A stretch of 64,000 bases of DNA from Streptococcus pseudopneumoniae (GCF_001073085.1 NZ_JVFV01000032.1:1-64000), one strand, 5' to 3'; positions 22,114 to 32,095 are shown, numbered from the stretch's first letter. Notes: generated by a model not told the origin, from the sequence alone. Translations and numbers: made by a program.

Positions 22114-22995
22114 TTACCGACTAATTTTATTTTTCTCCATTAAAGTTAAAAAATAACTAGTGGATTCAAAGTTGCATTTGTTTGAAAACAAAGTTTTTTC
22201 TACTAAGTTTGTATAAACCTGATTAGTTGCAACATTTTGATGGTGCAATACCTTAATCTTCGGTGTGTAAATTCTCTTGTATCCTTTTAATTCAGCTTCA
22301 TAATCTAATATCTCTGTTTCATAGTAGAAGAAGGTGTTAGGGTTAAAAGCATACTCCTCTTTTTCGATAAAATCTCTCGAATATACAATAAACGAACCAT
22401 GAAGAATTGGATTTTCTACCTGTTTCCTATAGTCTACTGATCCTTTTTTACGTCTATTTTGATAGATTGCTGTTCGAAGAGCTTTACTAGCTTTCAACCA
22501 ACATTTGATTTTTAAAGCTAGACTAACTTGGCTCCCCTTTTTAAATTTTTCATTTAGAGCTTTAACTTCTTCATAAGTATAATGTGTCAACCGTTTTGGG
22601 TTTTGGTGAAGTTGGTAAGTAGTCGAGAAGATATCTGGCCCGAGCAAATGGAATTTCTCCTCACTATAGATATCTGTCACGATTTTTTCAAAATCTTCTG
22701 TTTCTATCTCAATATCGTTATTCATGATAACCATGAAATCGGGGTTATACTTTTCCTTAGCAAATTGATAAGCTACATTATTTCCACGAGCAAAACCAGC
22801 ATTTTCATGGTTAATCAAAACATCAATTTCTGAATCTGATTCATAAAGCTCTTGTAGTTTTTCACCAGTACCATTATTAGAGAAATTATCAATAATAACG
22901 ATTTGCTTTGCATTAGAATTGCCTTCTTTTATAGATTTAACACAAGAAATAGTTTCTTCTAAGACTTTGTAATGCAAAATAATATAACAAAACAA
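22114..22995 (-). CDS. Family 2 glycosyltransferase
   Basis: This 293-residue GT-A enzyme has CYIILHYKVLEETISCVKSI at the N-terminus, IIDNFSNNGTG, NAGFARGNN at 66-73, and the NND metal/donor motif at 92-94. The C-terminal acceptor region has FNPNTFFYYETEILDYE. GARGNN-type and FFYYE motifs are frequent in rhamnosyl and related transferases. It sits 1 bp after the LicD gene. With the other GT2 at 18834-19736 it offers two candidates for adding rhamnose. Confidence 0.86.
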   Translation of the reverse strand: MFCYIILHYKVLEETISCVKSIKEGNSNAKQIVIIDNFSNNGTGEKLQELYESDSEIDVLINHENAGFARGNNVAYQFAKEKYNPDFMVIMNNDIEIETEDFEKIVTDIYSEEKFHLLGPDIFSTTYQLHQNPKRLTHYTYEEVKALNEKFKKGSQVSLALKIKCWLKASKALRTAIYQNRRKKGSVDYRKQVENPILHGSFIVYSRDFIEKEEYAFNPNTFFYYETEILDYEAELKGYKRIYTPKIKVLHHQNVATNQVYTNLVEKTLFSNKCNFESTSYFLTLMEKNKISR

Positions 22996-22996
22996 A

Positions 22997-23821
22997 TTAG
23001 TGTCCTCCTAAATGCGATTTCTTTTCATCATCACTAGGCTCTTCGTGAAGATAGTTTTCTCCGTAAAGTCTTTTAAGGTAGCGGTCATACTCCGTTGGAA
23101 CTTTAAAGAAGGTATCCTCAAAAGGCTTCTCTACTCCTTCTCCCCAAATCTCTACCGGCATAACTTCTTTAGCAAATAAAGAAGCATTGATAGTCCCAGC
23201 ATACTGCTGCTTTTTCCAATCATACTTTTTATAGAGATTATCCAAACGTCTGTACACATAATTTTGAGGAAATAGTTTTGCAAATCCTAGTTTTTTAAAG
23301 AAACCAATAATTAGTTTTTGCTTAGCGGAATGCATATCCACATGGTCGCCAACATAGGTTGTTCCTAAACTTGCTAAAAAACGATACCAGTATACTTTAC
23401 CAAAGTAAAGCTTTCTTAAAAACGAATGATTTGGAGCACCGTCCAAAGGAATGATATCAATCAAATGCAATCCTAAATTGGTATTTCGTGGCAAGTCCAA
23501 ACGTTTTCTTTCATCTTCCAAAAGGAATAGGCGAGGAAAGTAGCAATGCAACGTATCACAGTATTGATAAGCAAGAACCTGATATTTGCCTGCGATAATT
23601 CTATCCTTAAAAATTTCCGGAAGTCTATCGTAGCCTTCACGAGGTACTGCGATATCCATGTCGTCATCCCATGGAATAAAGCCATCGTATTTGACTGCCC
23701 CAAGTACACTACCTCCACGGAGGAAGAAGTCTATATTATTCTCTTTACAAATTTTTTGAAACTCTTTTATAGCATCTAATTCAACTTTTTGAATTAAGCG
23801 AATCATCTCTGTCTGGTTCAA
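22997..23821 (-). CDS. LicD-family phosphotransferase
   Basis: This 274-residue protein carries the LicD signature: FFLRGGSVLGAVKYDGFIP with GGSVLGA at 36-42, and WDDDMDI at 51-57, the metal-binding part of a nucleotidyltransferase-like fold. Family members attach phosphocholine, and some capsule-locus relatives are implicated in sugar-phosphate or other phosphodiester transfer. No choline uptake or activation genes (licA, licB, licC) lie in this window, but those are normally elsewhere. The start overlaps the GT26 stop as ATGA. It implies a phosphodiester-linked residue or substituent in the polymer. Confidence 0.9.
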   Translation of the reverse strand: MNQTEMIRLIQKVELDAIKEFQKICKENNIDFFLRGGSVLGAVKYDGFIPWDDDMDIAVPREGYDRLPEIFKDRIIAGKYQVLAYQYCDTLHCYFPRLFLLEDERKRLDLPRNTNLGLHLIDIIPLDGAPNHSFLRKLYFGKVYWYRFLASLGTTYVGDHVDMHSAKQKLIIGFFKKLGFAKLFPQNYVYRRLDNLYKKYDWKKQQYAGTINASLFAKEVMPVEIWGEGVEKPFEDTFFKVPTEYDRYLKRLYGENYLHEEPSDDEKKSHLGGH

Positions 23822-24561
23822 AATTTATATCCCCTTTTCGCTTTTAAAACTTTTCCTATGAATGAAACATTCCCTACAAAATAACGCTTAAAAAGACGTT
23901 TAGGCTCATTTGCTACACGAAACAACCACTCAAGGTTTGACTTTTGCATCCATAGAGGTGCTCGTTGGATATGACCAGACAAGACATCAAAACTACCACC
24001 AACTCCCATAAATACTGAATTGACACCGTTATCCATAAATTTTTGAATAATATATTCTTTTTTAGGAGACGTAATACCAACAAACACAAAATCAGGGTTC
24101 TTTTTACGAATATCTTCTTGAATATCTTGCTCATCATCTGCAGAAAAATAACCATTTCTGTGTCCAACAACTATCAAATTAGGATAATCATTCTTAAATG
24201 CTTTGAGCATATCTTGTAAAACCTCTTCTTTTGCTCCAAAAAAGTATACTGAATATCCTTTATTATTCGATAACTCTAAAAGAGATTGCATCAAATCAAT
24301 CCCTGCCACCCGTTCAGGAACAGGTGTTCCTAAAAACTTACTTGCAAGAACAACGGAAGCGCCGTCGGCATTTATGATTCCTGAGTCATTAACAATTTTT
24401 TTGATTTTCTCATCTGTATGGCACTGATTAATTTTATCAGCATTAACTCCCATTAAATGTAATGCTCTTTTCCCCAGTACGTATTGTTCAACAGTGTCCA
24501 CTGTTTCCCTCATCGTAAGAGGATCAATGTTAATACCTAAAACTTTGATTCTATTTGTCAT
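23818..24561 (-). CDS. WecG/TagA/CpsF (GT26) N-acetylmannosaminyltransferase
   Basis: This 247-residue protein matches the whole GT26 domain. It has LMGVNADKINQC, the conserved NADGASVV with Asp66 in the position of the proposed catalytic Asp, ERVAGIDLMQ, GITSPKKEYIIQKFM, and the C-terminal GVGGSFDVLSGHIQRAP region followed by a basic membrane-contact segment (NEPKRLFKRYFVGN). GT26 enzymes typically add ManNAc or ManNAcA as the second sugar on a lipid-linked primer. With WchA immediately upstream and MnaA downstream, a ManNAc-Glc-P-P-undecaprenol product is the natural reading. The position matches wchO of pneumococcal serogroup 19, as I recall. Confidence 0.93.
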   Translation of the reverse strand: MTNRIKVLGINIDPLTMRETVDTVEQYVLGKRALHLMGVNADKINQCHTDEKIKKIVNDSGIINADGASVVLASKFLGTPVPERVAGIDLMQSLLELSNNKGYSVYFFGAKEEVLQDMLKAFKNDYPNLIVVGHRNGYFSADDEQDIQEDIRKKNPDFVFVGITSPKKEYIIQKFMDNGVNSVFMGVGGSFDVLSGHIQRAPLWMQKSNLEWLFRVANEPKRLFKRYFVGNVSFIGKVLKAKRGYKF

Positions 24562-24564
24562 CCC

Positions 24565-25935
24565 TTACTTCGCTCCATCTCTCATCAACACAACTTTTAC
24601 AGTTTTTAGCAATATTTCAAAATCTTTCCAGATAGTCCAATCATCGATATAAGCCACATCCAGTTTCACGACTTCATCGAAGTTTGTAATTTCACTTCGA
24701 CCACTAATTTGCCACAAACCTGTAATACCAGGTTTGAAACTGAGACGACGTTTTTGTTCAGGTGTGTATTTTTCGTACTCATCTACAGTTGGTGGGCGTG
24801 TACCGACCAGACTCATGTCGCCAATCAAAACATTCCAAAATTGTGGCAATTCATCCAAGCTAGTTTTTCGGATAAACTGCCCAATCTTAGTCACTCGAGG
24901 ATCGTTATCGATCTTAAACATACCACCTTGCATCGTATTTTGATCCATCAACTGTTCCTTGATCGCTTCAGCATCGATTCGCATCGAACGGAATTTATAA
25001 AAGGTAAAGTGACGACCATTTTTTCCGATACGAGTTTGTGAAAAGATTGCAGGCCCACCATCTTTTCGAATCATGGGAACTAAAAATAGGCTAGCAATCC
25101 CACAAAAGATCAATCCAACAATAGCACCACAAATGTCAAGGATTCGTTTAGCAATCACATGGCTCGACTTGTAAAAATTTGTAGAAAATGTCACTACGTT
25201 CAAGCCCGCCATCTCATGGATTTGTTTATCTCGACCTAAGTTTTTATCAAAAGCATTGAGATTGACTGTAACATCGATTCCCATCGTTTCAAACTGAGAA
25301 ATAATAGCCCCGATGTCATAGTCCTCACTTGGAAGATTGACAAAAACTTCATCAACTACCTCGTGCGTTGCATAAGAGAGCAACTGTTCCCTTGGAACAA
25401 CCGTCACCTTTTCATGAGTGAATTCTGGCATATCTAGGACACATACAGCGACTAGTTCCCCTTGAACATCGTTAGCAGTTAATAATCGGTCCATTACTCT
25501 TTCGGTACGAGACATCGCTGTGATCAACAAAATTTTACGACTGCTCTTCAAATTGTGGTTAAAGGTTTTCCAATAACGCTTCACAAAGAAACTGAGTAGA
25601 TAATTCAAAACACCATACAAGGAAAGCAGATAGAGCATCCCTCGTCTAGAAATCACAAATTTCTCTTTTAGGAAGAAACTTGAAAAACTAATCAACAAGG
25701 CATAAAAGAGGATGTATTTGACCGTTTCTACTAACTCAACATACTGACCTCGTTTGAAAAAATCCTTACCGTAGCCACTAATGTAAAAGGCTGCAAAGTG
25801 TAGAAAAAAAAGGACAAGCACTGTATTGAGAACAATATCAGTTTCTGAAATTGCAATCAGTATATAAGCTAATAAACTAACAAGAATACTCTGTAAGAAT
25901 GCCAAAGTTACATTATAGAAACCTCTTCCCTCCAT
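24565..25935 (-). CDS. wchA: Undecaprenyl-phosphate glucose-1-phosphate transferase
   Basis: This initiating transferase of capsule repeat-unit synthesis has 456 residues. Four or five N-terminal membrane helices (to about residue 110) precede a cytosolic Rossmann-like part and a further helix near 270-290. The catalytic PHPT/WbaP-type C-terminal domain contains FTFYKFRSMR, ASLDELPQFWNVLIGDM-type sequence, SLVGTRPPTVDEYEKY and PGITGLWQISGRS. It transfers Glc-1-P from UDP-Glc to undecaprenyl phosphate. Closely spaced with wze upstream and the GT26 gene downstream. Confidence 0.95.
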   Translation of the reverse strand: MEGRGFYNVTLAFLQSILVSLLAYILIAISETDIVLNTVLVLFFLHFAAFYISGYGKDFFKRGQYVELVETVKYILFYALLISFSSFFLKEKFVISRRGMLYLLSLYGVLNYLLSFFVKRYWKTFNHNLKSSRKILLITAMSRTERVMDRLLTANDVQGELVAVCVLDMPEFTHEKVTVVPREQLLSYATHEVVDEVFVNLPSEDYDIGAIISQFETMGIDVTVNLNAFDKNLGRDKQIHEMAGLNVVTFSTNFYKSSHVIAKRILDICGAIVGLIFCGIASLFLVPMIRKDGGPAIFSQTRIGKNGRHFTFYKFRSMRIDAEAIKEQLMDQNTMQGGMFKIDNDPRVTKIGQFIRKTSLDELPQFWNVLIGDMSLVGTRPPTVDEYEKYTPEQKRRLSFKPGITGLWQISGRSEITNFDEVVKLDVAYIDDWTIWKDFEILLKTVKVVLMRDGAK

Positions 25936-25956
25936 ACTAAACTCCCTTACTTCATT

Positions 25957-26640
25957 TTATTTTTTCCCGTATGAACCATATGAACCGTAAGAACCGTATT
26001 TTTCACGTTTAATATTAAATTTGTTCAGAACCACACCTAAAAAGGGCATTCCTGTTTGTTCTAACTGACTTTTAGCTTTTTGAACTTCTCTTCGTTTCGC
26101 CACACCAGCTTCTGTGACTAGAATAGATGCATCACATTTTTGTACAATAATAGCCGCATCAATCACGACTCCTATCGGAGCAGTATCAACGATAATATAG
26201 TCAAAATATTTACGCAAGGTTTCAATCATACTTCCAAAGTTGGCGCTTTGTAAAAGAGCTGTTGGATTTGGAGAAATTGCTCCTGATTGGATCATAAATA
26301 AATTTTCAACATTTGTTTCACAAAGGCCGTTTGACAAGTCTTGGGTGCCAGCCAGATAATCTGTCAAACCAGTGATTTTTTCTCTTGATTTGAATACTCC
26401 AGACATGACTGAGTTTCGGATATCGGCGTCGATCAATAGTGTTTTGTACCCTGCACGCGCACAAGCCCAAGCAATATTGGTAGAAGTTGTAGATTTCCCT
26501 TCACTAGGATCGACTGATGTGACTGCAATAACCTTTAAGTTATTTCCACTCAGTTGTATATTTGTACGTAAAGCATTGTAGTACTCTTCTGCTTTTTTTA
26601 CAGAGTTCAGTTTTTGTTGTGATAATTCTAACTTTGCCAT
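25957..26640 (-). CDS. wze: Capsule tyrosine autokinase Wze (CpsD)
   Basis: This 227-residue cytoplasmic BY-kinase has Walker A in DPSEGKSTT (about 44-52), Walker A' in LLIDADIRNS, and a C-terminal tyrosine cluster of repeated YGS units ending in YGKK. Phosphorylation of that cluster, stimulated by Wzd and reversed by Wzh, modulates polymer length and attachment in pneumococci. It lies 10 bp after wzd. Confidence 0.97.
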   Translation of the reverse strand: MAKLELSQQKLNSVKKAEEYYNALRTNIQLSGNNLKVIAVTSVDPSEGKSTTSTNIAWACARAGYKTLLIDADIRNSVMSGVFKSREKITGLTDYLAGTQDLSNGLCETNVENLFMIQSGAISPNPTALLQSANFGSMIETLRKYFDYIIVDTAPIGVVIDAAIIVQKCDASILVTEAGVAKRREVQKAKSQLEQTGMPFLGVVLNKFNIKREKYGSYGSYGSYGKK

Positions 26641-26650
26641 AAGTTCTCCC

Positions 26651-27340
26651 TTACTTTAATTTATTCAGGTCTGGAATGACTCCAAGGAGTGAGATTTTCA
26701 TAACATCTTCGATATCTTCTGGACGTTTGACACGGTCATCTAGTAGCTCAACTAGTAGAAGCACGACAATCACCAAGCCTGCACCAGCACCGATTCCCAT
26801 TAAGGTATTACGACGGATATTGGGTGATGAAGGACTAGTAGCTGGATGCGCTTCTTCAAGGGTAGTCACATCTGACACTCGGGTTACAGCAACAATTTTT
26901 TGTGCTGCGACATCTCGAAGAGAATTTGCAATACGACTTGCTTCATCTGGTTTATGGTCGCTAACTGAAATAGATACGATACGTGTATCTGCGGGAACTG
27001 TTACCTGAACCTTTTTCGCCAATGTTTTTGCATTGATAGTTAATCCAAGATCAGAAACCACCTTCTCTAAAACATCTTGAGAAAGAATGATTTCACGGTA
27101 GTCCTTAACCAAGTATGTTCCTGCCTGCAAATCCTGATTTGTCAACGCTTTATCACCTTGAGAACGATTAATGACATAGATGCGAGTGGTACTTTTATAT
27201 TCAGGTTCAACCACAAAACTACTATATGCAAATGCAGCAGCTCCTGCTACGATGGCTACAAGAAGGATTAGCAGTTTCTTTTTCCATAGCGCCTTTAACA
27301 ACTGAATAACATTGATTTCAATAGTATCTTGTTCTTTCAT
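26651..27340 (-). CDS. wzd: Capsule chain-length/kinase-activator protein Wzd (CpsC)
   Basis: This 229-residue Wzz-domain membrane protein has one hydrophobic segment at about 19-38 and a second at about 179-201. Between them is an extracellular loop containing the [20 protein letters not shown] and [20 protein letters not shown] stretches. It is the membrane partner of the kinase Wze and helps set chain length. It lies 8 bp after wzh. Confidence 0.96.
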   Translation of the reverse strand: MKEQDTIEINVIQLLKALWKKKLLILLVAIVAGAAAFAYSSFVVEPEYKSTTRIYVINRSQGDKALTNQDLQAGTYLVKDYREIILSQDVLEKVVSDLGLTINAKTLAKKVQVTVPADTRIVSISVSDHKPDEASRIANSLRDVAAQKIVAVTRVSDVTTLEEAHPATSPSSPNIRRNTLMGIGAGAGLVIVVLLLVELLDDRVKRPEDIEDVMKISLLGVIPDLNKLK

Positions 27341-27348
27341 TTTAACTC

Positions 27349-28080
27349 CTATATTATTTGATCTTTAATGACTTTTTCGGGATTTTCCACGAAGAGTTCC
27401 CTAGCCTTATCTTGGCCATACCTTTTGCTCACTATCTCGTAAGCTTCTCGCATATAAGGGGGACGATCATCTAGATTATGCATATCACTAGCAACTATAT
27501 GGACCAAATCCCTCTCTAAGAAATAGCGAGCACGCTTTTTCATGAATTTATAAGTATCACCAAACAATTTTGGTTTGAGGATGTTCGAACTATTGACCTG
27601 TGTATAACATCCCATATCGATGAGGTCCCGCACCCTTTTTTCATTATTTTCCAAAGCATCATAACGTTCTATATGGGCAATAACAGGAGTTATTCCCAAC
27701 ATCAAAACATTGGTTAATGCGCTATGGATTTCACGATAAGGGGTATTCATACTGAATTCTATCAAGGCGTAACGGGTGCCATTTAGCTGTGGAATCTGCT
27801 GATTCTCTAATTTGTTTAAAGCATCACTACTGTAATAGATCTCTGCTCCATACAAGATGGTTAAGTCGGGAGCAATTTCTTTAGCCAACTCCTTGACAAC
27901 TTTATAATTTCTTGCAATGTCCTCCTCTGGCGTTTCAAACATCCCCTTCCGACGATGAGAAGTCGAAACGATGGTACGAACTCCTTGAGCATAAGCTTCC
28001 TTCAGAAGCGCTATACTCTCTGCCTTATCCTTTGGGCCATCGTCTACATCAAAAACTATGTGTGAATGGATATCAATCAT
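27349..28080 (-). CDS. wzh: Capsule protein-tyrosine phosphatase Wzh (CpsB)
   Basis: This 243-residue PHP-fold, Mn-dependent phosphatase dephosphorylates Wze. The HxH metal ligands are at residues 5 and 7 ([16 protein letters not shown]). Later ligands lie in [18 protein letters not shown] and [13 protein letters not shown]. It lies one base after wzg, typical of the conserved wzg-wzh-wzd-wze start of streptococcal capsule loci. Confidence 0.97.
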   Translation of the reverse strand: MIDIHSHIVFDVDDGPKDKAESIALLKEAYAQGVRTIVSTSHRRKGMFETPEEDIARNYKVVKELAKEIAPDLTILYGAEIYYSSDALNKLENQQIPQLNGTRYALIEFSMNTPYREIHSALTNVLMLGITPVIAHIERYDALENNEKRVRDLIDMGCYTQVNSSNILKPKLFGDTYKFMKKRARYFLERDLVHIVASDMHNLDDRPPYMREAYEIVSKRYGQDKARELFVENPEKVIKDQII

Positions 28081-28081
28081 C

Positions 28082-29527
28082 TTATCTTCCTTCCATAATA
28101 TCTTTGATCTCTGTTTTGAGTGTCTCTAAGCTATTTGGATCAACCTCTAACATGTAAAGGTTACTATCAGGCATGGCATAGGAAGGAAGATCCATACGAC
28201 CAGTTCCCTTTAGATCTCGAGTGATGACAGTATATTTTCCCCCACTTGCTAGTTGGTCATTTACTAAGCTAACCATGGTTTCAGGAGGCATATTGGTTTG
28301 TACAGAATCTTGCAAGCCTTGCATGATACTATCAAAATTCTTCAAGGCTTCTGCCGAAGTTAGTTTTTGAATAATAGCAGCAATGACTTTTTGTTGATTA
28401 CGTCCACGATCTCCATCACCATTAGTTAAGGAATAACGTTCACGAACAAAGCCTAGAGCCTGCTCAGAGTTTAGATGAACATTTCCAACAGGGAAATGAT
28501 AGTTCCCATGAAGTGATGTAAAGTCTTGATCATTATAAACATCGACACCACCTAAGAGATCAATCAATTTCAAGAAGGAAGTGAAGTTGAGTCGTACATA
28601 GTAATTCAGATCAATTCCATAGAGATTTTCTAGTGTATGAATGGAAGCATCCACGCCGTAAATACCTGCATGGGTCAATTTATCATTTTGGTTATTACCG
28701 CCATCAGCTATGGGCACATAGGCATCACGAGGCGTTGTTGTCAGAAGAATTTTCTTGGTTTCTTGATTGACAGTCATGATGATATTGACATCTGAACGAG
28801 AAACGGAGCTAATCGGTCCGTATGTGTCAATCCCACTGATGTAGATATTAAAAGCCTTGTTTTGAGAGACTTTAGGCGCTTCAACGCTCTTGGTTAGCTC
28901 TTTTGTATAAATCTTCTTGATCTTTTTGGCATGGTCTGGGTACTCTTGTTCAATCAGATTTTCAAAGACACTGTTCAAAACGATTGCCTTGGTCTCTCCA
29001 GCTAAGAGACTCTTATAAGCAGCAAGATAGGAAGCACTCTCTTCAACCGTTAAGTCTTTACTTTGACTTATCTTAATATCATCGAGCAGTTTTTTAATAT
29101 TTTCTGCATCTGTTTTGGTCGGAGCCGTCACACTGGATAATTCTGAGACATTTCCAATCTCACTATCCGCCAAAACTGCAACACTGATGGAGTAACTAGA
29201 ATAGTTAGATGTTGCATTTAATTGATTTGCTAGGCTAACGAATTGATGAACTCCAATCAAAGAAAGGGAACTAACAAATACCGACACCAATAGTAAAATC
29301 ATGGTGAAGATCTTAGCTTTTCTCTTTAGAATCAAAAATAAAGCTATTAACGCAAGCAAGATCATAACAATCGCTATAAGGACATTGGCATAGCTAATTG
29401 CTAAAATATGATATCTAAATATTAAAAACAGCAAAAAGCAAGCAAGCACTATATATACAAACAACAAAATGATATTGATGCTTTGTTGAAACTTGCTCGT
29501 TTTTCTTTCTTTTGAATGTCTACTCAA
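28082..29527 (-). CDS. wzg: LytR-CpsA-Psr family protein Wzg (CpsA)
   Basis: This 481-residue protein has three N-terminal membrane helices (about 15-35, 40-62, 68-90), an accessory domain, and the LCP domain from about residue 225 ([20 protein letters not shown] ... [13 protein letters not shown] ... [21 protein letters not shown] ... FVRERYSL ... [10 protein letters not shown]). LCP proteins attach undecaprenyl-linked polymers to peptidoglycan. The start codon is TTG at 29525-29527 behind AGAGGTGTAAG; the protein begins [10 protein letters not shown], which agrees with the N-terminus I recall for pneumococcal CpsA. First gene of the capsule operon. Confidence 0.95.
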   Translation of the reverse strand: MSRHSKERKTSKFQQSINIILLFVYIVLACFLLFLIFRYHILAISYANVLIAIVMILLALIALFLILKRKAKIFTMILLLVSVFVSSLSLIGVHQFVSLANQLNATSNYSSYSISVAVLADSEIGNVSELSSVTAPTKTDAENIKKLLDDIKISQSKDLTVEESASYLAAYKSLLAGETKAIVLNSVFENLIEQEYPDHAKKIKKIYTKELTKSVEAPKVSQNKAFNIYISGIDTYGPISSVSRSDVNIIMTVNQETKKILLTTTPRDAYVPIADGGNNQNDKLTHAGIYGVDASIHTLENLYGIDLNYYVRLNFTSFLKLIDLLGGVDVYNDQDFTSLHGNYHFPVGNVHLNSEQALGFVRERYSLTNGDGDRGRNQQKVIAAIIQKLTSAEALKNFDSIMQGLQDSVQTNMPPETMVSLVNDQLASGGKYTVITRDLKGTGRMDLPSYAMPDSNLYMLEVDPNSLETLKTEIKDIMEGR

Positions 29528-29557
29528 CTTACACCTCTACAAAGTTTTTTTATTTCC

Positions 29558-29566
29558 ATTATATCA
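29558..29566 (-). promoter_or_regulatory. Capsule operon promoter (extended -10)
   Basis: On the minus strand TGATATAAT, an extended -10 box, lies 31 bp before the wzg TTG start. The -35 region is weak (TGGTAT at 17-bp spacing). The sequence from here to the start codon is all that is left of the leader before wzg. Confidence 0.75.
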
Positions 29567-29749
29567 CAAAGTAGTACTGGATACCACCAATATATATTAA
29601 GTAACCGTTTTTATGCACCGTAAAAACATGAATAGTAAATTCCAATGATGAAATGGCTAAAATGTCGCTTGAAGGAAGTATCTGACCTAAAAAAGACGGG
29701 GCTATAAACTGTTAAATCAAACCTCAACTTCCTAGTTCCAAATCTACAA

Positions 29750-29856
29750 TATAGTGGGTTGAAATAGGATGTGAACAAAGGGGCTAGGAAAGTCAAATTA
29801 ATTTCTAAAAATGTTTTAGAATCTGTAACGTACTATTCTAAGTTCAACCCACTATA
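29750..29856. repeat. RUP element (107 bp)
   Basis: The element is exactly 107 bp, bounded by the inverted repeat TATAGTGGGTTGAA / TTCAACCCACTATA with TA edges. The interior motifs (AGTCAAAT, AATTTCTAAAAATGTTTTAGA, GTACTATTCTA) match my memory of the repeat unit of pneumococcus. RUPs are thought to be moved by the IS630-Spn1 transposase, and its ends share the TATAGT...TTGAA pattern seen at 2-901. It lies about 190 bp upstream of the wzg promoter. Confidence 0.88.
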
Positions 29857-29938
29857 TTTTAACAATCGACTGGGTTATCGAAGAGTGTAGATAAGAAATA
29901 CAAGATTTTCCCCAAAAAAGATTTCTAAAATCCGAAAA

Positions 29939-30020
29939 ATTAACAAAAAATCCAACCAGCTGTCACATCGAAAACTTATCGCTAATAAAAAATAAGGCTG
30001 GGATGTTTGTCCCAACCTCT
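29939..30020 (+). repeat. SPRITE-like terminator repeat, copy 2
   Basis: About 82 bp on the plus strand aligns with the minus strand of 10949-11035. Shared blocks are AACAAAAA, CCAG/TCAGCT, GCTAATAAAAA and the hairpin arm TTTGTCCCAACCTC. The hairpin also serves the upstream lipoprotein gene as terminator. Confidence 0.6.
29987..30018 (-). terminator. Terminator of the AliB-like gene
   Basis: Minus-strand AGGTTGGGA pairs with TCCCAGCCT over a short loop, followed by TTATTTTTTA. It lies 10 bp past the stop at 30029 and separates the lipoprotein gene from the capsule operon. Confidence 0.85.
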
Positions 30021-30028
30021 TCTTATAC

Positions 30029-31987
30029 TTATTTTACGTGACTTTCAAAGTCTTTTTGACTCTTTTCGACTGCATTTTTGCGTTCTTGTTCCCATTTAGC
30101 CTTGGCTTCAGCAAATTGAGAGCTTGTAACAACATCTGTCTGTAATCTCATGTACTTGTAGTTGCTTCCAGTTCCTTTGATACCAACTAGTGAGTAAGCA
30201 CGTGTAAATGGTGTCACACGAGTCACTGAAGCACTACCACCGTTTGACACAACTGGGATTAGAAGGGAACTATCAATCAACCAAGCTTGGGCATCTGCGT
30301 AGTTTTCATAGCGTTTCGCTACGTCTGTATTTTCTGCATCTGCTGTTTTTAATTTTTGAGTATATTGGTCCAAACCTAGACTGGTAATCTTGTTTGCATC
30401 CTTGCTTGGATCAAGTCCCAAAATCTTGAGATAGAATCCATCTTCAGAGTTGAAAGGATTGAGGTAAGTCGAAGGATCTTGGTAATCAGCTGACCAGCCA
30501 TCCAGGTTCAAATCATAGTCATGATCAGCTGGAGTTGGTGCTTGATAGGTAGCATTTGCATAGTCATCTGTCGATACTTGGATAACATCAACCACTACAT
30601 TTTCAGAACCGAGTGTTGATTCGATTGATTGCTTGATTGAGTTTGTTCCTGAAAGCAAGGTCTTGTTAACTTGGTCTACAGGCAAGTCCAAATGAATTGG
30701 GAAGCTCACACCTTGAGATTCTAATTCTTTCTTAGCTTCTGCAAACTTGGCTTGTGCTTTATCTTTATTGAAATAACCGTCTTGAGCATCTTCAAGATTC
30801 ATATTTGACCATTGTGTGCCATAGTTGATCAATTTTGAAGCAACTGTTTCACCAAAAGTCTTGTCTCCAACTTGTACGAAAGTTGGTGGTACAAGCGAGT
30901 TACGAAGAGTGTTTTTAGCTGCTTCTTCACCGTTTGATTGAGCTGAGTATGCTGTACGATCAATGGCAAAGTTAATTGCCTGACGGAAGTTTTTGTTCAA
31001 AACTGCAGCTTGAGTTGCTTGCTTTTGCTCATCGCTAGTCTTAGCTGTATGATTGTATGCTTGGCGGTTAACGTTAAAATTATAGTACCAAGAAGTTGCG
31101 TCCTGCAAGCTATAGACGATGTTGTCCTTATATTTTTCCTTAGTCTTTGCAAAGTTTGAACTATTTGGGTAGACACCAGCAGATGAGTAAGCACCACTTT
31201 CAAAATTACGGATTGTCAAGTCTTGGTCTGAACCGTCAAAGTAGGCCAATTTTACCTTTTCAATCGTTACTTTTTCTTGGTCATAGTAATGTGGATTTTT
31301 CACATACTCGATAGATGATTTAGATGTAAAATCTTTTAACAAATATGGCCCACTATAAAGGATGCTATCAGGTTTCAAGGTTCCGAAATCTTTTCCTTTA
31401 GAAGCTAGGAATTCTTCATTAACAGGGAACAAAATACTGTTGGTTGTCTTAGAGTTCCAGAATGGCTCTGGACGAGTCAAGGTATATTGTACAGTATAGT
31501 CATCTATGGCTTTGACACCAACATTTGAAAAGTCAGTATTTGCACCTGTTACATAATCGTCCAAGCCCTTGATAGAGTTCTGAATCAAGTCTAAAGCTTG
31601 TCCTTTGTTGTCAGCAGCGTACTTGATACCAGTTACAAAGTCTTGTGCTTTAAGAGGAGCGTATTCTTCACCGTCAGCTGTATACCACTTGGCATCTTGG
31701 CGAAGTTTGTAGGTATAAGTTAAACCATCCTTAGAAACACTCCAATCTTCTGCAAGAGCAGGAATGAGATTTCCGTAGTTATCATTTTCAAGCAAACCAT
31801 CTACCAAGTTGGTTACAATAGCAGTATTATCACCAGCGTAGTCCAAGAGATAGTTGAAGGTTGTCGGATCTGCACCAAAGGTAGACGAGTATGTTTTACC
31901 GTCTGGTGCTGACTGGCCACATGCTGTCAATAGGACCGCAGCAGCAAGTGTCAAACCTGCTCCAATCAAACGTTTTTTCAGTTTCAT
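30029..31987 (-). CDS. Oligopeptide-binding lipoprotein, AliB-like
   Basis: This 652-residue solute-binding protein of ABC oligopeptide importers (SBP_bac_5 family) has a lipoprotein signal with lipobox LTAC, giving Cys23 as the acylated residue. It has conserved landmarks such as NLVDGLLENDNYGNLIPALAEDW, TYTYKLRQDAKWYT and NFRQAINFAIDRTAYSAQ. Its closest visible relative is the gene at 32145-34112. Ali proteins present peptides to the Ami permease and have been linked to competence and colonisation. Position between dexB and the capsule genes recalls the aliC/aliD pair of non-encapsulated pneumococci. A weak promoter (TTTACT, 17 bp, TAAAAT) lies upstream. Confidence 0.93.
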   Translation of the reverse strand: MKLKKRLIGAGLTLAAAVLLTACGQSAPDGKTYSSTFGADPTTFNYLLDYAGDNTAIVTNLVDGLLENDNYGNLIPALAEDWSVSKDGLTYTYKLRQDAKWYTADGEEYAPLKAQDFVTGIKYAADNKGQALDLIQNSIKGLDDYVTGANTDFSNVGVKAIDDYTVQYTLTRPEPFWNSKTTNSILFPVNEEFLASKGKDFGTLKPDSILYSGPYLLKDFTSKSSIEYVKNPHYYDQEKVTIEKVKLAYFDGSDQDLTIRNFESGAYSSAGVYPNSSNFAKTKEKYKDNIVYSLQDATSWYYNFNVNRQAYNHTAKTSDEQKQATQAAVLNKNFRQAINFAIDRTAYSAQSNGEEAAKNTLRNSLVPPTFVQVGDKTFGETVASKLINYGTQWSNMNLEDAQDGYFNKDKAQAKFAEAKKELESQGVSFPIHLDLPVDQVNKTLLSGTNSIKQSIESTLGSENVVVDVIQVSTDDYANATYQAPTPADHDYDLNLDGWSADYQDPSTYLNPFNSEDGFYLKILGLDPSKDANKITSLGLDQYTQKLKTADAENTDVAKRYENYADAQAWLIDSSLLIPVVSNGGSASVTRVTPFTRAYSLVGIKGTGSNYKYMRLQTDVVTSSQFAEAKAKWEQERKNAVEKSQKDFESHVK

Positions 31988-32095
31988 GTTTTATTTCTCC
32001 TTTTATGTTAGCTTTTGTGACATGAAACTATTTTATCAAATTTTGACCTAAAAGTAAAGTTATATACTAATCGATCTCTCATCGGCAATAAAACA

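Noticed and set aside
29611..29796. Minus-strand open frame of 61 codons upstream of wzg
   Set aside because: It overlaps the RUP element and has no ribosome site or recognisable product.
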